The notes below the pieces were generated by a model that ran no database searches, had not been told where the DNA came from, and saw nothing but the letters and a program-made list of their open reading frames with translations. A DNA stretch of 64,000 nt, from NCBI RefSeq assembly GCF_016889765.1, contig NZ_CP069533.1:558001-622000 (forward strand), given 5' to 3'. Below are positions 8,402-17,617 of this stretch, piece by piece. Made by a program: the position numbers and the translations under genes. Position 1 is the first letter of the stretch, and the number at the start of each line of letters is the position of its first letter. The stretch is from Corynebacterium minutissimum. Its GTDB lineage: Bacteria > Actinomycetota > Actinomycetes > Mycobacteriales > Mycobacteriaceae.

Positions 8402-9055
8402 TTAACGAGGATCGCGCTCGCAGCCTACGCCATCACCATCGCGGTCAAACTTGGACTGGAAACCCGGGTCGCTCGGGTAGATGGGACGGCCCAGTGCGTT
8501 CCACACATCAAGGCAGCGACCGTAGGTAGCAGGAGCCGGACGCGGTGCCGGGGCAGGTGCAGGTTTCGGAGCCGGCTTCGGCGCAGGAGCTGGCTGAGGC
8601 GCAGGCTTAGGGGCCGGAGCAGGCTCGGGCTTCGGCGCAGGTGCCGGGGCGGGAGCAGGTGCCGGAGCAGGTGCCGGTGCAGGTGCCGGTGCCGGCGGCG
8701 AAGGAATGACGCCCGGCAGCGGGTTCGGGATGATGCGCTGCTGTACGGCCCAGTACACGCCACCAGCGACGGCGGCGAGAACAGCAGCGGTGATGCCCAC
8801 GCCCAAGGCAATCTTTTCGCCCTGGGAGGACTGCTGGCCTTCAGCATCGCCGGCTTCTTCCTTGCTGGACGATTCAACGTTCAGGTCAGACGAGAGGTCA
8901 CCGCCAAAATCAGGCATGGAGGATTCAGAAACCGAAGCCTCCGAGGCGGCCGGCTCTACGGCAGGAGCCTCCACCTCTGCGTGTGCGGGGACGACGGACA
9001 AGGACAGGGATACGGACAAGGATGCGGCGAGAACCGCGCGAGAGAACTTCTTCAT
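8402..9055 (-). CDS. Secreted/anchored protein with Pro-Ala repeat and excalibur domain
   Basis: 217 residues. An N-terminal signal peptide (to about AHA, residue 26) is followed by an acidic Ser/Glu-rich region, a hydrophobic segment (IALGVGITAAVLAAVAGGVYW, about 83-103), a Pro/Ala(/Lys) repeat of about 55 residues built on PAPA units, and a C-terminal excalibur domain with DRDGDGVGCE. Excalibur domains are extracellular calcium-binding modules with a conserved Cys pair (here CLDVW and GCE). The repeat would span the cell wall. TATAAC (9064-9069) lies so that transcription starts within 2 bases of ATG 9055, suggesting a leaderless mRNA. Function at the surface is unknown. Confidence 0.85.
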   Translation of the reverse strand: MKKFSRAVLAASLSVSLSLSVVPAHAEVEAPAVEPAASEASVSESSMPDFGGDLSSDLNVESSSKEEAGDAEGQQSSQGEKIALGVGITAAVLAAVAGGVYWAVQQRIIPNPLPGVIPSPPAPAPAPAPAPAPAPAPAPAPKPEPAPAPKPAPQPAPAPKPAPKPAPAPAPRPAPATYGRCLDVWNALGRPIYPSDPGFQSKFDRDGDGVGCERDPR

Positions 9056-9182
9056 AAAAATAAGTTATAGCCATAAACCTCCGCTTCTGGAAATCCTTCC
9101 ACCCCTAGGGGTAAAGCCTTCGTAACATGCGGGAAAACGGTTCTTAACCAGCGAGCGAATTCTCACGCCTCAAGTTGCGCTT

Positions 9183-10850
9183 ATGCTTCAGTGGAGAAAC
9201 CGTAAAGGCATGCGCCGTTCCTTCTCTCGTCGCCGCCTCCTTCACGCCTCCGGCCTGGCCACCGCCACGGCCGCTTCCCTCGCCGCCTCTTCTGCCTCCG
9301 CCGCCGATCCGAATTCCACCGCTTCGCTCGGCCTAGTGGAACCGCCGCAAGGCGAATTGCCTTTCCTCCATGGCGTGGCCTCGGGAGATCCGATTCCAGA
9401 TTCGGTTATCTTGTGGACGCGCGTAACCCCCACGGATGAGGCGCTGCCGGGCAGCGGACTCGGCCCAACGGTCACCGTGGAGTGGGAGGTGGCCCGGGAT
9501 GGGGAGATGGGGGACGTCGTCAAGCGCGGGCGCACCCTAGCCACTGCGGAGCATGACCATACGGTGCACGTGGATCCGCATGGTCTGGAGCCGGACACGG
9601 TATATTTTTATCGTTTCCTGGTGGACGGGGTCTCCTCCCCCATCGGCCGCACCAAGACGGCACCGGCGGCAAGTGCGTCACCGGAGAAGCTCACCTTCGG
9701 TGTGGCGTCGTGCGCGAACTGGGAGTCGGGGTTCTTCAGCGCCTACCGTGACATCGCGCAGCGCGCTCATGCAGATCAGCTCGATTACATGGTCTTTTTG
9801 GGCGATTACATATATGAATACCGGTCCGGCGCCTATTCCGGTTTCGGCCCGGTGCGCCTGCACCACCCGGCACACGAGATCACGACGCTGGCGGATTACC
9901 GTACGCGCTACGGCCGCTACCGTACCGACCTTGACCTGCAGGCCGCGCACGGCGCGCTGCCGTGGGTAGTGGTGTGGGATGACCACGAGATTGCGAACGA
10001 TAGCTGGTCCGGCGGCGCAGAAAACCACGACCCGGCTACGGAAGGGCCCTGGGCCACGCGTCAGTCGGCGGCTATGCGTGCTTACTTCGAGTGGATGCCG
10101 GTGCGCGCCACTGCGCCGTCCGAGGCGGGGCATCTCTACCGCTCGCTGACTTTTGGTGATCTGGTGGAGCTGACCATGATGGACCTGCGCACCTACCGCG
10201 ATGAGCAGGTCTCCTGGAACCCCGTGGCGTTCACTAAGGAAGGCCGCTCGATGCTGGGTTCGGAGCAGTACACCTGGCTGCTGAGCAAGATTGAGACCTC
10301 TCACGCTCGGTGGAAGCTGCTGGGCAATTCCGTCATGTTTGCCCCGCTCAACCTAGTAACACTGCAGGAGAATTCCGTGACTGCGCAGGTGGCCCGGGCC
10401 CTGACGAGCAACATCACGAGCATCCCCGTCAACGGTGATCAGTGGGATGGGTATTCAGCCGAGCGCCGTGCGCTTATCGACGCCCTCCCGGACCACACCA
10501 TCTTCCTCACCGGGGACATCCACACCGAATGGGCCCACACCATCTCCAAGGGCGACCGCATCGTGGGCGCGGAAATGGTGTGCGCCTCCATTTCTGCGCC
10601 CAACATCAACGAGGCGCTCAACATGCGCCCGGGCAATGCCATCTCCCACACCGCACAGCAGGTGCTGCGCGCGGCCAACCCACACTGTAAGCACGTTGAC
10701 TTGGATAGCCACGGCTATAGCTTCGTCACCGTCACTCGCGAGGAAGCCCACATGCGGTGGCTGCGCGTTGACGATCTGCTGAGGCCGGATTCCCCGGTTC
10801 ACGAAGCCGTGTCGATGACCTTTAAGCCGGGCGTGGGATTTATCAATTAA
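9183..10850 (+). CDS. phoD: Alkaline phosphatase D / phosphodiesterase, Tat-exported
   Basis: 555 residues if started at ATG 9183; ATG 9210 (MRRSFSRRRLL) is equally possible. A twin-arginine signal (SRRRLL, then an Ala-rich hydrophobic stretch ending near SASA) directs folded export. A PhoD N-terminal domain (GVASGDPIPDSVILWTRV) precedes the metallophosphatase domain with the metal-binding Cys in GVASCAN, GDYIYEY, WDDHEIAND and GDIHTEWAH, the usual Fe/Ca ligand set. It releases phosphate from phosphodiesters such as teichoic acid or nucleic acid and is normally induced by phosphate limitation; no PHO-type box was identified. It stands alone between divergent and convergent neighbours. Confidence 0.93.
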   Translation: MLQWRNRKGMRRSFSRRRLLHASGLATATAASLAASSASAADPNSTASLGLVEPPQGELPFLHGVASGDPIPDSVILWTRVTPTDEALPGSGLGPTVTVEWEVARDGEMGDVVKRGRTLATAEHDHTVHVDPHGLEPDTVYFYRFLVDGVSSPIGRTKTAPAASASPEKLTFGVASCANWESGFFSAYRDIAQRAHADQLDYMVFLGDYIYEYRSGAYSGFGPVRLHHPAHEITTLADYRTRYGRYRTDLDLQAAHGALPWVVVWDDHEIANDSWSGGAENHDPATEGPWATRQSAAMRAYFEWMPVRATAPSEAGHLYRSLTFGDLVELTMMDLRTYRDEQVSWNPVAFTKEGRSMLGSEQYTWLLSKIETSHARWKLLGNSVMFAPLNLVTLQENSVTAQVARALTSNITSIPVNGDQWDGYSAERRALIDALPDHTIFLTGDIHTEWAHTISKGDRIVGAEMVCASISAPNINEALNMRPGNAISHTAQQVLRAANPHCKHVDLDSHGYSFVTVTREEAHMRWLRVDDLLRPDSPVHEAVSMTFKPGVGFIN

Positions 10851-10896
10851 TTCCTCCAAGCCAGTAACGAAGGGGCCAAGAGGACCGATAAACCAG

Positions 10897-10920
10897 ATGT
10901 AACGCTTCGCCGCGTTGCAT
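10897..10920. terminator. Hairpin between convergent phoD and mscCG
   Basis: 9-bp stem (10897-10905 / 10912-10920, one G-T pair) with a 6-base TTCGCC loop lies in the 130-base gap between two genes that end toward each other. T tracts are weak on both strands, so it is a candidate bidirectional terminator only. Confidence 0.4.
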
Positions 10921-10980
10921 CCCTATCACTCATCTGTCTCATGCGCTCTCTCCCGAGCGTCTCCCACGGTGAGCCTCCCG

Positions 10981-12537
10981 TTAGTTCGCGGTAGAAGGCT
11001 CGGTGGCGTCGGCGGTCGCCACCGCTGTCTCCGGCACGTGGGATTCCTCGCTACCCGTGGCGGTCTCCGTGGCACCCTCGATGCTCGAACCGCCACCTTC
11101 TACTGCTTCAGGACTATCCACCGGGGCTGGTGCAAGGGAGGTCTCGTCCTGCGGGGCATCCTCCGTCGCCTCGTCCGTCACCTCTGCGGTGGGTTCTTGG
11201 CCTGTGCTTGCCGGCGTCTCCTGCTCACTCGGCGCAGGTTCCGGCGTAGCGGACTCCGTGGATGGGACTGCTGACTCAGCAATCTCACTCATCCAGCGCG
11301 ACGGGGACAGCCACCCAGCATCCACACCATCCGGGTTCGCGGAGGCCAGCCACAATGCGCCAACCACGCAGAGGCCTGCCAGGAGGCCGGTTGTCGACGC
11401 CCTCACGCGCCCGCCAACCGTCCAAAAATAGGCCCACTTGTTCTTCGGCTTATCCGCACGCCAGATGCCTCGCCCGTACTCGTCCGGTTCTTCGTCTTTG
11501 TCGTTGTCCGAATACGCCGGGCGGCCCGGCCCATTGTCATTGCTCGTGTCCGTCTTGGCCACGGCCCCCGACACCGCCTGCGACGCTTCCTGCGACTCTG
11601 CAGCTGATCCTGCAGCCTTGTTTGCTGCCTGCGTCTTCGTTGCCGACATGACCGTCGTGGGCGCCTCGTTCAAGTCCACAGGGAGTTCATCCGGGATAGC
11701 TTCCGAGTTCGGCAGCTTATACAGGTCCCAGAAGGAGGCAAGCAAGGCCGAACGAATGGCGCGTTCCACTGCCCACTGGCGCGCAGGGTTGACCTGTACG
11801 AGCACGCGGTACTTCACCTGCCACGGCTGGCCGGCGACGGTCGGCGCCACGATTCCGGTCGCGGGGAGAACATCCAGCTCGCCGGCCACATCTGCGCGAA
11901 TATCCGGGGAATGGATGGCATGTTCCGAAATCTTCTCCACGCGCGCGGTAATGTCCGGCAGGTTATCGCCCTCATGAACCGGGATAGCGATATCCACCAC
12001 TGCACGCGACCACTCTTGCGAGAAGTTCGTCACCACGCCCGCCGAGCCGTTAGGCACCATGACTACCTCGCCTGTAGGGGTGCGCACGGTCGTTGTACGC
12101 AGGGTCAAGGACACCACGGTGCCCTCCACGCCCGTCACGCCGTCGAAGCTCACGTAATCGCCCACACCGAACTGCTTCTCCGACAGAATGAAGAACCCCG
12201 CGAGGAAATCACCAATAATGCTCTGCGCGCCGAAACCAACGGCAGCTGACACGACCGTTGCGGGGATGGCCGCTCCCAGGGGTGGCACGCCGAGGTTGGC
12301 CAATGCTGCGACGATAAGAAGGAAATACGCCACCGCTTGGGCCACGTACACCAGTGCGCCGGCCAGCGCTAGGCGCGCCTTGGTTGACTCCTCGTTCTCA
12401 TCAAGCCGAGACTCGATTACGCGCACGGCCAAACGGCCGATGCGAGGAATGAGAATCGCCGTGAGCAGCATGCCCAGGAGTGGCAGACCGTGGTCGACGA
12501 CTGCCTGCCAGATGGCGAACATGTAAAACTTCAGCAT
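10981..12537 (-). CDS. mscCG: Mechanosensitive channel of MscS family, MscCG (glutamate efflux) type
   Basis: 518 residues. The first ~110 residues carry three membrane helices, the third being the pore helix (AAIPATVVSAAVGFGAQSII). An MscS beta domain (DYVSFDGVTGVEGTV; RTPTGEVVMVPN) follows. The C-terminal half is unusual for MscS: an Ala/Thr/Asp-rich linker, then a fourth hydrophobic segment (near VGGRVRASTTGLLAGL), GWLSPSRW and a long Glu/Thr/Ser/Pro-rich external tail. This layout and the GRVR-ST / WLSPS motifs match C. glutamicum MscCG (NCgl1221), the glutamate exporter and osmotic valve. Acts in the inner membrane as a heptamer. Confidence 0.93.
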   Translation of the reverse strand: MLKFYMFAIWQAVVDHGLPLLGMLLTAILIPRIGRLAVRVIESRLDENEESTKARLALAGALVYVAQAVAYFLLIVAALANLGVPPLGAAIPATVVSAAVGFGAQSIIGDFLAGFFILSEKQFGVGDYVSFDGVTGVEGTVVSLTLRTTTVRTPTGEVVMVPNGSAGVVTNFSQEWSRAVVDIAIPVHEGDNLPDITARVEKISEHAIHSPDIRADVAGELDVLPATGIVAPTVAGQPWQVKYRVLVQVNPARQWAVERAIRSALLASFWDLYKLPNSEAIPDELPVDLNEAPTTVMSATKTQAANKAAGSAAESQEASQAVSGAVAKTDTSNDNGPGRPAYSDNDKDEEPDEYGRGIWRADKPKNKWAYFWTVGGRVRASTTGLLAGLCVVGALWLASANPDGVDAGWLSPSRWMSEIAESAVPSTESATPEPAPSEQETPASTGQEPTAEVTDEATEDAPQDETSLAPAPVDSPEAVEGGGSSIEGATETATGSEESHVPETAVATADATEPSTAN

Positions 12538-12590
12538 TGCACCAAGAGTAGACCGCTATGCTGCCAGAAGCCTTGGAGAACCAGACTGCC

Positions 12591-14195
12591 TTAGCGCTCA
12601 GCGCGGTGAATGAGATAGTAATTGGGCGTTGGCTTCCACGTGTATCCTGCCGGAACAATATCCTTGCCATAGGCGCCCAAGGACTTCGACGTCCACAGCG
12701 GAATCGCCGGCATCGCCGTCACCAGCAGGTCCTGGGCCTCGGCATAGTACTTGTGGGCTTCGTCCTTGGTGCGCGCCTTGCCAGCCTTCGCCAGCAATTT
12801 ATCGAACTCCCGATTATCAAACCCAGACTCATTTGCCGCCGAGTAGGAGGCAAACAGCGGTGCTAGGAAGGACGACTCGTCTGGGTACTCCGCCTGCCAA
12901 GACGTACGGAATGCACCAGTGATGTGGCGGGCAGTGACCTGTTGACGCAGCTCCTTGAAGGTATCGATGGGACGGCCTTCCACCGGCACACCGAGGGTAT
13001 CAGTCATCTGCTTCGCCACTGCATCGACCCATTTCTTATGGCTGCCGTCAACGTTGTAGGCAATGCTGAAGGTCCCATCGAAGGGATCCAACTTCTCTGC
13101 TTTGGCCCATAGCTCGCGGGCCTTATTTGGTTGGTAGGTCAGCGCCTCCGCATCTTGCGGTGCTGGGGGCATCACCCCGTGTAGCGGCGCGATAAAACCA
13201 TTCGCTGGAGTCACTGTGTCATAGAAGAGCTCTGTGGCCAGCTTCTCGCGGTCCACGGCCATCGACAACGCTCGGCGGCGCAGACGTCCTGCCTCGCCAG
13301 TGAAGTTGGAATCATTGGCCGGGATGGTTATTGCTAATAGGGAACCCACTGGTCTGCTAAAAGCTTGCGGACCCAACTCTTCTTCAAAGGTTCCGAGCTT
13401 CTCCGCCGGAATGTGGACGAGCACGTCCAGGTCTCCCGATACTAGGTCCTTATAGGCCTGCCCTTCGGAGGGGTAAATCACGAACTTGATGCCCTCATTC
13501 TGCGGAGTGCGCGGGCCCGTATAGTGCGGGTTGGGCACTAGGGTCAACGCTTTGTCGTGTTCCCACGAGACCAAGACGTAGGGACCGTTGCCAATAGGAT
13601 CGGTACCGCGTTCGGCGAGTTCATCCTGATCCTCAGAACGCATGGGAAAGAAAACCGAGTAGCCTAGGCGCTCAAGGAAGCCGCTGGTGGGGCGGGAAAG
13701 CTCAATGCGGAAGGACTTCTCCCCTGTCACCTTCAGCCCGCGCATGTTCTTCTGTCCTTCATGGAATCCCAGAATCGGCTCGAAATGATGGGCCGAGAGC
13801 AGGGACTGGCGCACAGCGGTATTCCACGTATCCACGAAGTCCTTGGCATCGACATCGGAGCCATCAGCAAAGACAGCGTCGTCCCGGATGACCACGTCAT
13901 AGGTCCTATCGTTGACCTGGGTCACGGATTCCGCCATGTCGTAGTGCGGCTTGCCAGATTTGTCGAGGTACATCAGGCCGGAGTACACCAGATTGATAAT
14001 GGTGTGCCCGCAAACATCATTGGAGTCTGCTGGGATGAGTGAATTTTGCGGTTCTGCAATATCGGTGGTGATAAGGTCTAGGCCTTCAGTGTCCACGGGT
14101 GCTGTGTCCGCAGTACACCCAGTAGACACAGCTGCCGCAGCACACACTACGGTCAGCGCTGCCACCATGCCACGCCTCAGCCGAACAATTCTCAC
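12591..14195 (-). CDS. Peptide/nickel-type ABC transporter substrate-binding lipoprotein
   Basis: 534 residues from GTG 14195, 5 bases after AGAGGAG; the longer ATG at 14216 includes that site. A signal peptide ends in a lipobox (VSTGC), so the mature protein is lipid-anchored outside the membrane. The body is a family 5 extracellular solute-binding protein (cluster C; oligopeptide, dipeptide or nickel type) with ADGSDVDAKDFVDTWNTAV, FPMRSEDQDELAERGTDPIG and GNGPYVLVSWE. No permease or ATPase genes are adjacent, so it either serves a transporter encoded elsewhere or is an orphan. Ligand unknown. Confidence 0.88.
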   Translation of the reverse strand: MRIVRLRRGMVAALTVVCAAAAVSTGCTADTAPVDTEGLDLITTDIAEPQNSLIPADSNDVCGHTIINLVYSGLMYLDKSGKPHYDMAESVTQVNDRTYDVVIRDDAVFADGSDVDAKDFVDTWNTAVRQSLLSAHHFEPILGFHEGQKNMRGLKVTGEKSFRIELSRPTSGFLERLGYSVFFPMRSEDQDELAERGTDPIGNGPYVLVSWEHDKALTLVPNPHYTGPRTPQNEGIKFVIYPSEGQAYKDLVSGDLDVLVHIPAEKLGTFEEELGPQAFSRPVGSLLAITIPANDSNFTGEAGRLRRRALSMAVDREKLATELFYDTVTPANGFIAPLHGVMPPAPQDAEALTYQPNKARELWAKAEKLDPFDGTFSIAYNVDGSHKKWVDAVAKQMTDTLGVPVEGRPIDTFKELRQQVTARHITGAFRTSWQAEYPDESSFLAPLFASYSAANESGFDNREFDKLLAKAGKARTKDEAHKYYAEAQDLLVTAMPAIPLWTSKSLGAYGKDIVPAGYTWKPTPNYYLIHRAER

Positions 14196-14240
14196 CTTGA
14201 CTCCTCTCGCACCCACTTACCTTAACGTATTTATTAGCTT

Positions 14241-15317
14241 CTAATCATCTCTTTTCTCATAGCGCCGCATAAGTTTTTCAACCAACTCATCGGTGAGCTT
14301 GTCATCAGACAAAATGCGGTCCAAAAGCTCACGGGGCGTGGGACCATCAGTGCTCTGAGCTTCATACGAGTCGCCAGAAAGGTCTACGCCAAAGTCCGAG
14401 TCGGTATCCGCGGATGCCGCCGCCATCTCCGCGGACATCTCGGCGACCTCTTCGTTGAAGGAATCGAGGAACTCGGAGGCGTCGATAGTCGCGTCGGCCC
14501 TGCGCTTTCCTTCCCGCACCTCACGTTCAATGCGGCGCTGCAGGGCCTTTTCCATCTGGTTGTGACGCCATGCGCGCAGCTTGGTCGGCTCCAGGCGGCG
14601 GCCAACAGCACGGCCTTTATTCTCCGCCTTGCGCGCCAAAACCATGACATAGGCCGCGGTGTCATTCACCGGCGCCCACTCCTGCCGAGCAGGCACGCGC
14701 CAGCCCGCCCAAATGCCCAGCATGGTCAAGACAAAAGAGACGATTGGGCCAATAATGACGCCCCACGCCAAGTGCCCCGTGGAGTTTGCACCTAGCACTA
14801 CCAGCGCACACGCCACTGCCGGAATCACGGTGGGGGTGTTATCACCAAACACTGCCGGCTCACGGCCCATGGCGATATCACGAATCATGGAGCCACCCGT
14901 CGCCGTAAACACGCCCATCATGATGCAAGGAATGAAGGGCAGGCCGTAGGCGATGGCCTTGAGCGCGCCTGTCGACGCCCACAGGGCCGACACCACCGCA
15001 TCACCATGCGACTGCACGTAGTCCCATGTCTTGCCCTTGAAGTAGACGAAACGGGCGATGATAGCACCGGTGAACGCCAAGTAAAGATACTCCGGCTGGC
15101 TCATCGCGGCGACTGTGCCTCGATTGATGAGCACATCGCGGATCATGCCTCCGCCGAGGGATGAAAACATCGCGATGAAGAAGAAGCCCACGATGTCATA
15201 GCCGCGCTGGCGGGCCATCGTTCCGCCAATCATGCCCATGAGAAGGACGCCGATAATGTCGGACCAGTAATACAGCGACTCGATTAACGGGTCCATCTCA
15301 ACACTCATGTGGGTCAT
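14241..15317 (-). CDS. TRIC-type (UPF0126) cation channel protein with long cytosolic tail
   Basis: 358 residues. The first ~215 residues hold about seven hydrophobic segments arranged as two repeats, each with a glycine signature: GGGMIRD (~56) and GGSMIRD (~142), the hallmark of the UPF0126/TRIC fold. The C-terminal ~140 residues are charged and helical (RRIEREVREGKRR, then acidic) and end in TPRELLDRILSDDKLTDELV. Prokaryotic TRIC proteins conduct monovalent cations; some homologues were annotated as glycine transporters. The tail is longer than in most family members and its role is unknown. Confidence 0.88.
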   Translation of the reverse strand: MTHMSVEMDPLIESLYYWSDIIGVLLMGMIGGTMARQRGYDIVGFFFIAMFSSLGGGMIRDVLINRGTVAAMSQPEYLYLAFTGAIIARFVYFKGKTWDYVQSHGDAVVSALWASTGALKAIAYGLPFIPCIMMGVFTATGGSMIRDIAMGREPAVFGDNTPTVIPAVACALVVLGANSTGHLAWGVIIGPIVSFVLTMLGIWAGWRVPARQEWAPVNDTAAYVMVLARKAENKGRAVGRRLEPTKLRAWRHNQMEKALQRRIEREVREGKRRADATIDASEFLDSFNEEVAEMSAEMAAASADTDSDFGVDLSGDSYEAQSTDGPTPRELLDRILSDDKLTDELVEKLMRRYEKRDD

Positions 15318-15402
15318 CGTATCGGGTAGCGCGCGGATTCTCGCATTAAGGGCAAGCTGACCCGCACTTTAGTGCTGCAGCGAGAATGAAAGCAGTGTCG
15401 TG

Positions 15403-15828
15403 CTAGTGCGAGTACAACTTGCCATACGTGTTCTCTATCCAGATTACGTAGAACACTTCCCTGTCTTTCCAGCCTACGAACGGCAAGTTTCCCTTGTGGC
15501 GGTAGACCCTAAACCGCGATACGTCTTGAAAAGGCCGTGGAATGTCAGGCTTAATGGCAGTAGCAGGGATGAATTCAGAGCCCAGCCCATGTTTTGGGTG
15601 CCGCGTCAATTCTTTCCATGTGAGGACAGACCGCCTGTGCCATTTTTCTAGGAACTCCGCTCGCATAGAATCATCCATTTCTTCAAAGCCCCACCTCTTT
15701 TGAAGAAACCTAGTGGATAACAGCGGGTATTCCTCTCGAGTTCTGCCTAGAGCATCAATAACACCTTTCTCTGGTGCGCTTCGTGCTGCGTGAACTGGAC
15801 GGGTCCCCCTTCGTTTATTCTTGCCCAC
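15403..15828 (-). CDS. Putative toxin partner of the Panacea protein
   Basis: 141 residues starting at GTG 15828, two bases after the stop of the upstream gene. The N terminus is basic (MGKNKRRGTRP); the C-terminal third has alternating beta-like strands (FRVYRHKGNLPFVGWKD, EVFYVIWIENTYGKLYSH). Position directly downstream of a Panacea antitoxin-like gene is the main reason for calling it a toxin; such partners are varied small enzymes, often mRNA-cleaving or membrane-acting. It has no membrane segment. It could also be a non-toxic conserved protein. No exact family recognised. Confidence 0.5.
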   Translation of the reverse strand: MGKNKRRGTRPVHAARSAPEKGVIDALGRTREEYPLLSTRFLQKRWGFEEMDDSMRAEFLEKWHRRSVLTWKELTRHPKHGLGSEFIPATAIKPDIPRPFQDVSRFRVYRHKGNLPFVGWKDREVFYVIWIENTYGKLYSH

Positions 15829-15830
15829 GG

Positions 15831-16280
15831 CTAGCAGAAATAGTTCTTAAGATCGGCATCGGTGATTTCGCGGCCGCGCTCGCCTTCTACAAAGTTTCTT
15901 TGCCAAGGAGATTCCGTGTGCGTTTTATTGCGCAGCGCCCACGCAGAAAAAGGGCCGTACTTATCCCAGACCTCAATCAGATCCTGTTCAACGTCACGAT
16001 AGTCATCCCAGTTGAAATCCCCTGAGACAAAGTCGTCTGGGTCAATCGGAAGCTTTCCGTAGTGTTTTAGCTGGTGATAGATATCCACGACTACAGGGCC
16101 GTGCGCCCAAGCTTCCATTCGTTCAGGGAATAGTGGAACCCCCGAAGAGGACCGCATATACAGCCCTTTTGCATAATACAGAAGCTTCTGAAGCTTAAGC
16201 TGCGTTATCTCAGCGTCGTCGGTCTCATCCGCCCACGCGACGAACCATTCGGCAATTTGCCGCGCCGTATGTTGTTCCAT
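15831..16280 (-). CDS. Panacea (DUF4065, SocA-like) domain protein, probable antitoxin
   Basis: 149 residues from ATG 16280 (MEQHTARQ), with GGGAGG 6 bases upstream; the upstream in-frame ATG at 16301 overlaps that site. The Panacea signature is clear: ITQLKLQKLLYYAKGLYM (~30-47), then WAHGPVVVDIYHQLKHYG (~67-84) and EVWDKYGPFSAWALRNKTH (~118-135). Panacea proteins neutralise many unrelated toxins; some act as proteolytic adaptors. It is the first gene of a two-gene operon with 15403-15828, the usual antitoxin-then-toxin order. Confidence 0.82.
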   Translation of the reverse strand: MEQHTARQIAEWFVAWADETDDAEITQLKLQKLLYYAKGLYMRSSSGVPLFPERMEAWAHGPVVVDIYHQLKHYGKLPIDPDDFVSGDFNWDDYRDVEQDLIEVWDKYGPFSAWALRNKTHTESPWQRNFVEGERGREITDADLKNYFC

Positions 16281-16396
16281 GACAGTCCTCCCTTCCTTCA
16301 CCGTCAGAGTACAACAAGGCTTGGACCTTCATCTGGCGCAACGTTGGGTTGTCATGCCTAAGGCACTTCGTCCCAAGGAAAAGAGGCTGCCTACTG

Positions 16397-16470
16397 TGGG
16401 GCCACCGGGGCTCGAACCCGGGACCAACGGATTATGAGTCCGTAGCTCTAACCGACTGAGCTATAGCCCC
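16397..16470 (-). tRNA. tRNA with anticodon CAT (elongator Met or Ile2)
   Basis: On the minus strand: acceptor GGGGCTA/TGGCCCC, D arm with AGTCGGTTAGAG, anticodon stem ACGGA/TCCGT with loop CTCATAA (anticodon 16436-16434) and T loop TTCGAGC. CCA is not encoded. CAT may be read as elongator Met or, after lysidine modification, as Ile; sequence by eye does not settle which. It is not the initiator type, since the acceptor's first pair is matched. Confidence 0.9.
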
Positions 16471-16573
16471 GCGTATTCCCTGTCTGCATTCCGCACCAGC
16501 GCTGAGACAGCACTCACGCACACAGTGAATCCGCTCCCAGCAACATTAATCGGCAGGCCCAGAAAACGGCAAT

Positions 16574-17086
16574 TTAGGTCCCGTCCTGGCCCAGATTTTC
16601 CGGACTTGAACTCTGCGTCGGGTTCTGAGCAACGGCCTTCCGGCCTTTCACCGCCACAACAACGCCAACGATGTAGGACACAATCACCCCAAGGACACAG
16701 GGCCAAAACAGTATCACGGACAGATCTAAAGCCCACCTCCCCACAATCTGGGAGAAGGCGGATTTCCCGCTCTCATCTGTATCGCCGCCATCGACCATAA
16801 AGAAGCCGGCGAGGAAGAGAAACACCGTGACCACGATGAAGGCCCAAGATTCGGGCCACCCGAGGGCCTTATACGTTCCGGATCCCGCGTCCTCCTTCAC
16901 GATGCGCACGGGGATAAACCACAAGCCAAGAAGCGCAACGGCCATGATTCCCCCAGCCGGAATGGAGAAGAGTGCGAGCCATCCGCCAACGCCAAAAATC
17001 ACCCGCCCCACAGCAAAGAACGCCGCGCCTACAAGGCTCATGACAAGCGCCGCGACGGAGCTAATGTGAACGTTCCGATACTTCAT
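16574..17086 (-). CDS. Four-helix membrane protein, hypothetical
   Basis: 170 residues from ATG 17086 (MKYRNVHISS). Hydrophobic segments lie at about 9-27, 36-58, 81-99 and 116-143, giving about four membrane passes; a Ser/Asn-rich cytosolic tail follows (KGRKAVAQNPTQSSS). A short acidic loop (DGGDTDESGK) lies between helices 3 and 4. No family recognised. It is followed on the same strand by the CAT tRNA. A neighbouring gene upstream also encodes a small membrane protein. Confidence 0.6.
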   Translation of the reverse strand: MKYRNVHISSVAALVMSLVGAAFFAVGRVIFGVGGWLALFSIPAGGIMAVALLGLWFIPVRIVKEDAGSGTYKALGWPESWAFIVVTVFLFLAGFFMVDGGDTDESGKSAFSQIVGRWALDLSVILFWPCVLGVIVSYIVGVVVAVKGRKAVAQNPTQSSSPENLGQDGT

Positions 17087-17191
17087 ACCAGAAAGCCTAG
17101 CGTGCACCAACGCTATTTTCTCCAACAAAACTGATACAGCACTCGGCTACGGAAGCACAGCGGACCCTGGACGCTGGGTCAGCTGCCAGAC

Positions 17192-17617
17192 CTATTCTTT
17201 CGTCTTCTTTTTCCAGGCTTGCCTGCGATCGCGCCTTCGAGCACGTTTTGCTTTGCGGATGTCCACGACCCAACGCGGAACAAAAGGCCACGGAAGCGGA
17301 ATCCCGAACGCACCCGTAAAACCAATCGCTCCGATGACGAAAGCAGCCACGAGTGGAATAACTAGCACCGTTTCGACGGGCTCTGGAAGGTTCATGCTTC
17401 CGACCAACCCGGCGGCACCAGCAGCACCCAACAGTAGTGTGCCGTAGGGATAAATAAAGAGCAGGCCATCACTTTCTGCGCCTACCACATCGGCTGAGTC
17501 GTACCACTCTTCCGATGCGGGAATCCTTCGCACGCGCAGGATGTAGAAGGTCCAGTAGAGCACCATGACAACCACTAACCCGAGACATACGAGCAAACCA
17601 GTAATATCCCCGTCCAT
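17192..17617 (-). CDS. Small membrane protein with basic tail, hypothetical
   Basis: 141 residues. There are about three hydrophobic segments: 7-27 (near LLVCLGLVVVMVLYWTF), 52-70 and 82-108. The C-terminal 25 residues are very basic (RKAKRARRRDRRQAWKKK) and should lie inside, near phosphates of lipids or nucleic acid. It lies just upstream of another small membrane protein on the same strand, with about 105 bases between. Function unknown. Confidence 0.6.
   Translation of the reverse strand: MDGDITGLLVCLGLVVVMVLYWTFYILRVRRIPASEEWYDSADVVGAESDGLLFIYPYGTLLLGAAGAAGLVGSMNLPEPVETVLVIPLVAAFVIGAIGFTGAFGIPLPWPFVPRWVVDIRKAKRARRRDRRQAWKKKTKE

Noticed and set aside
8540..8700. Short tandem repeats resembling a CRISPR or minisatellite
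   Set aside because: The period (GCAGGTGCCGG-like units) encodes the Pro-Ala repeat in frame and has no spacers. No CRISPR array was seen anywhere in the window.
8099..9070. Plus-strand ORF of 323 codons with Arg/Cys/Gly runs
   Set aside because: It is the complement of the Pro-Ala repeat and signal peptide of the excalibur gene.
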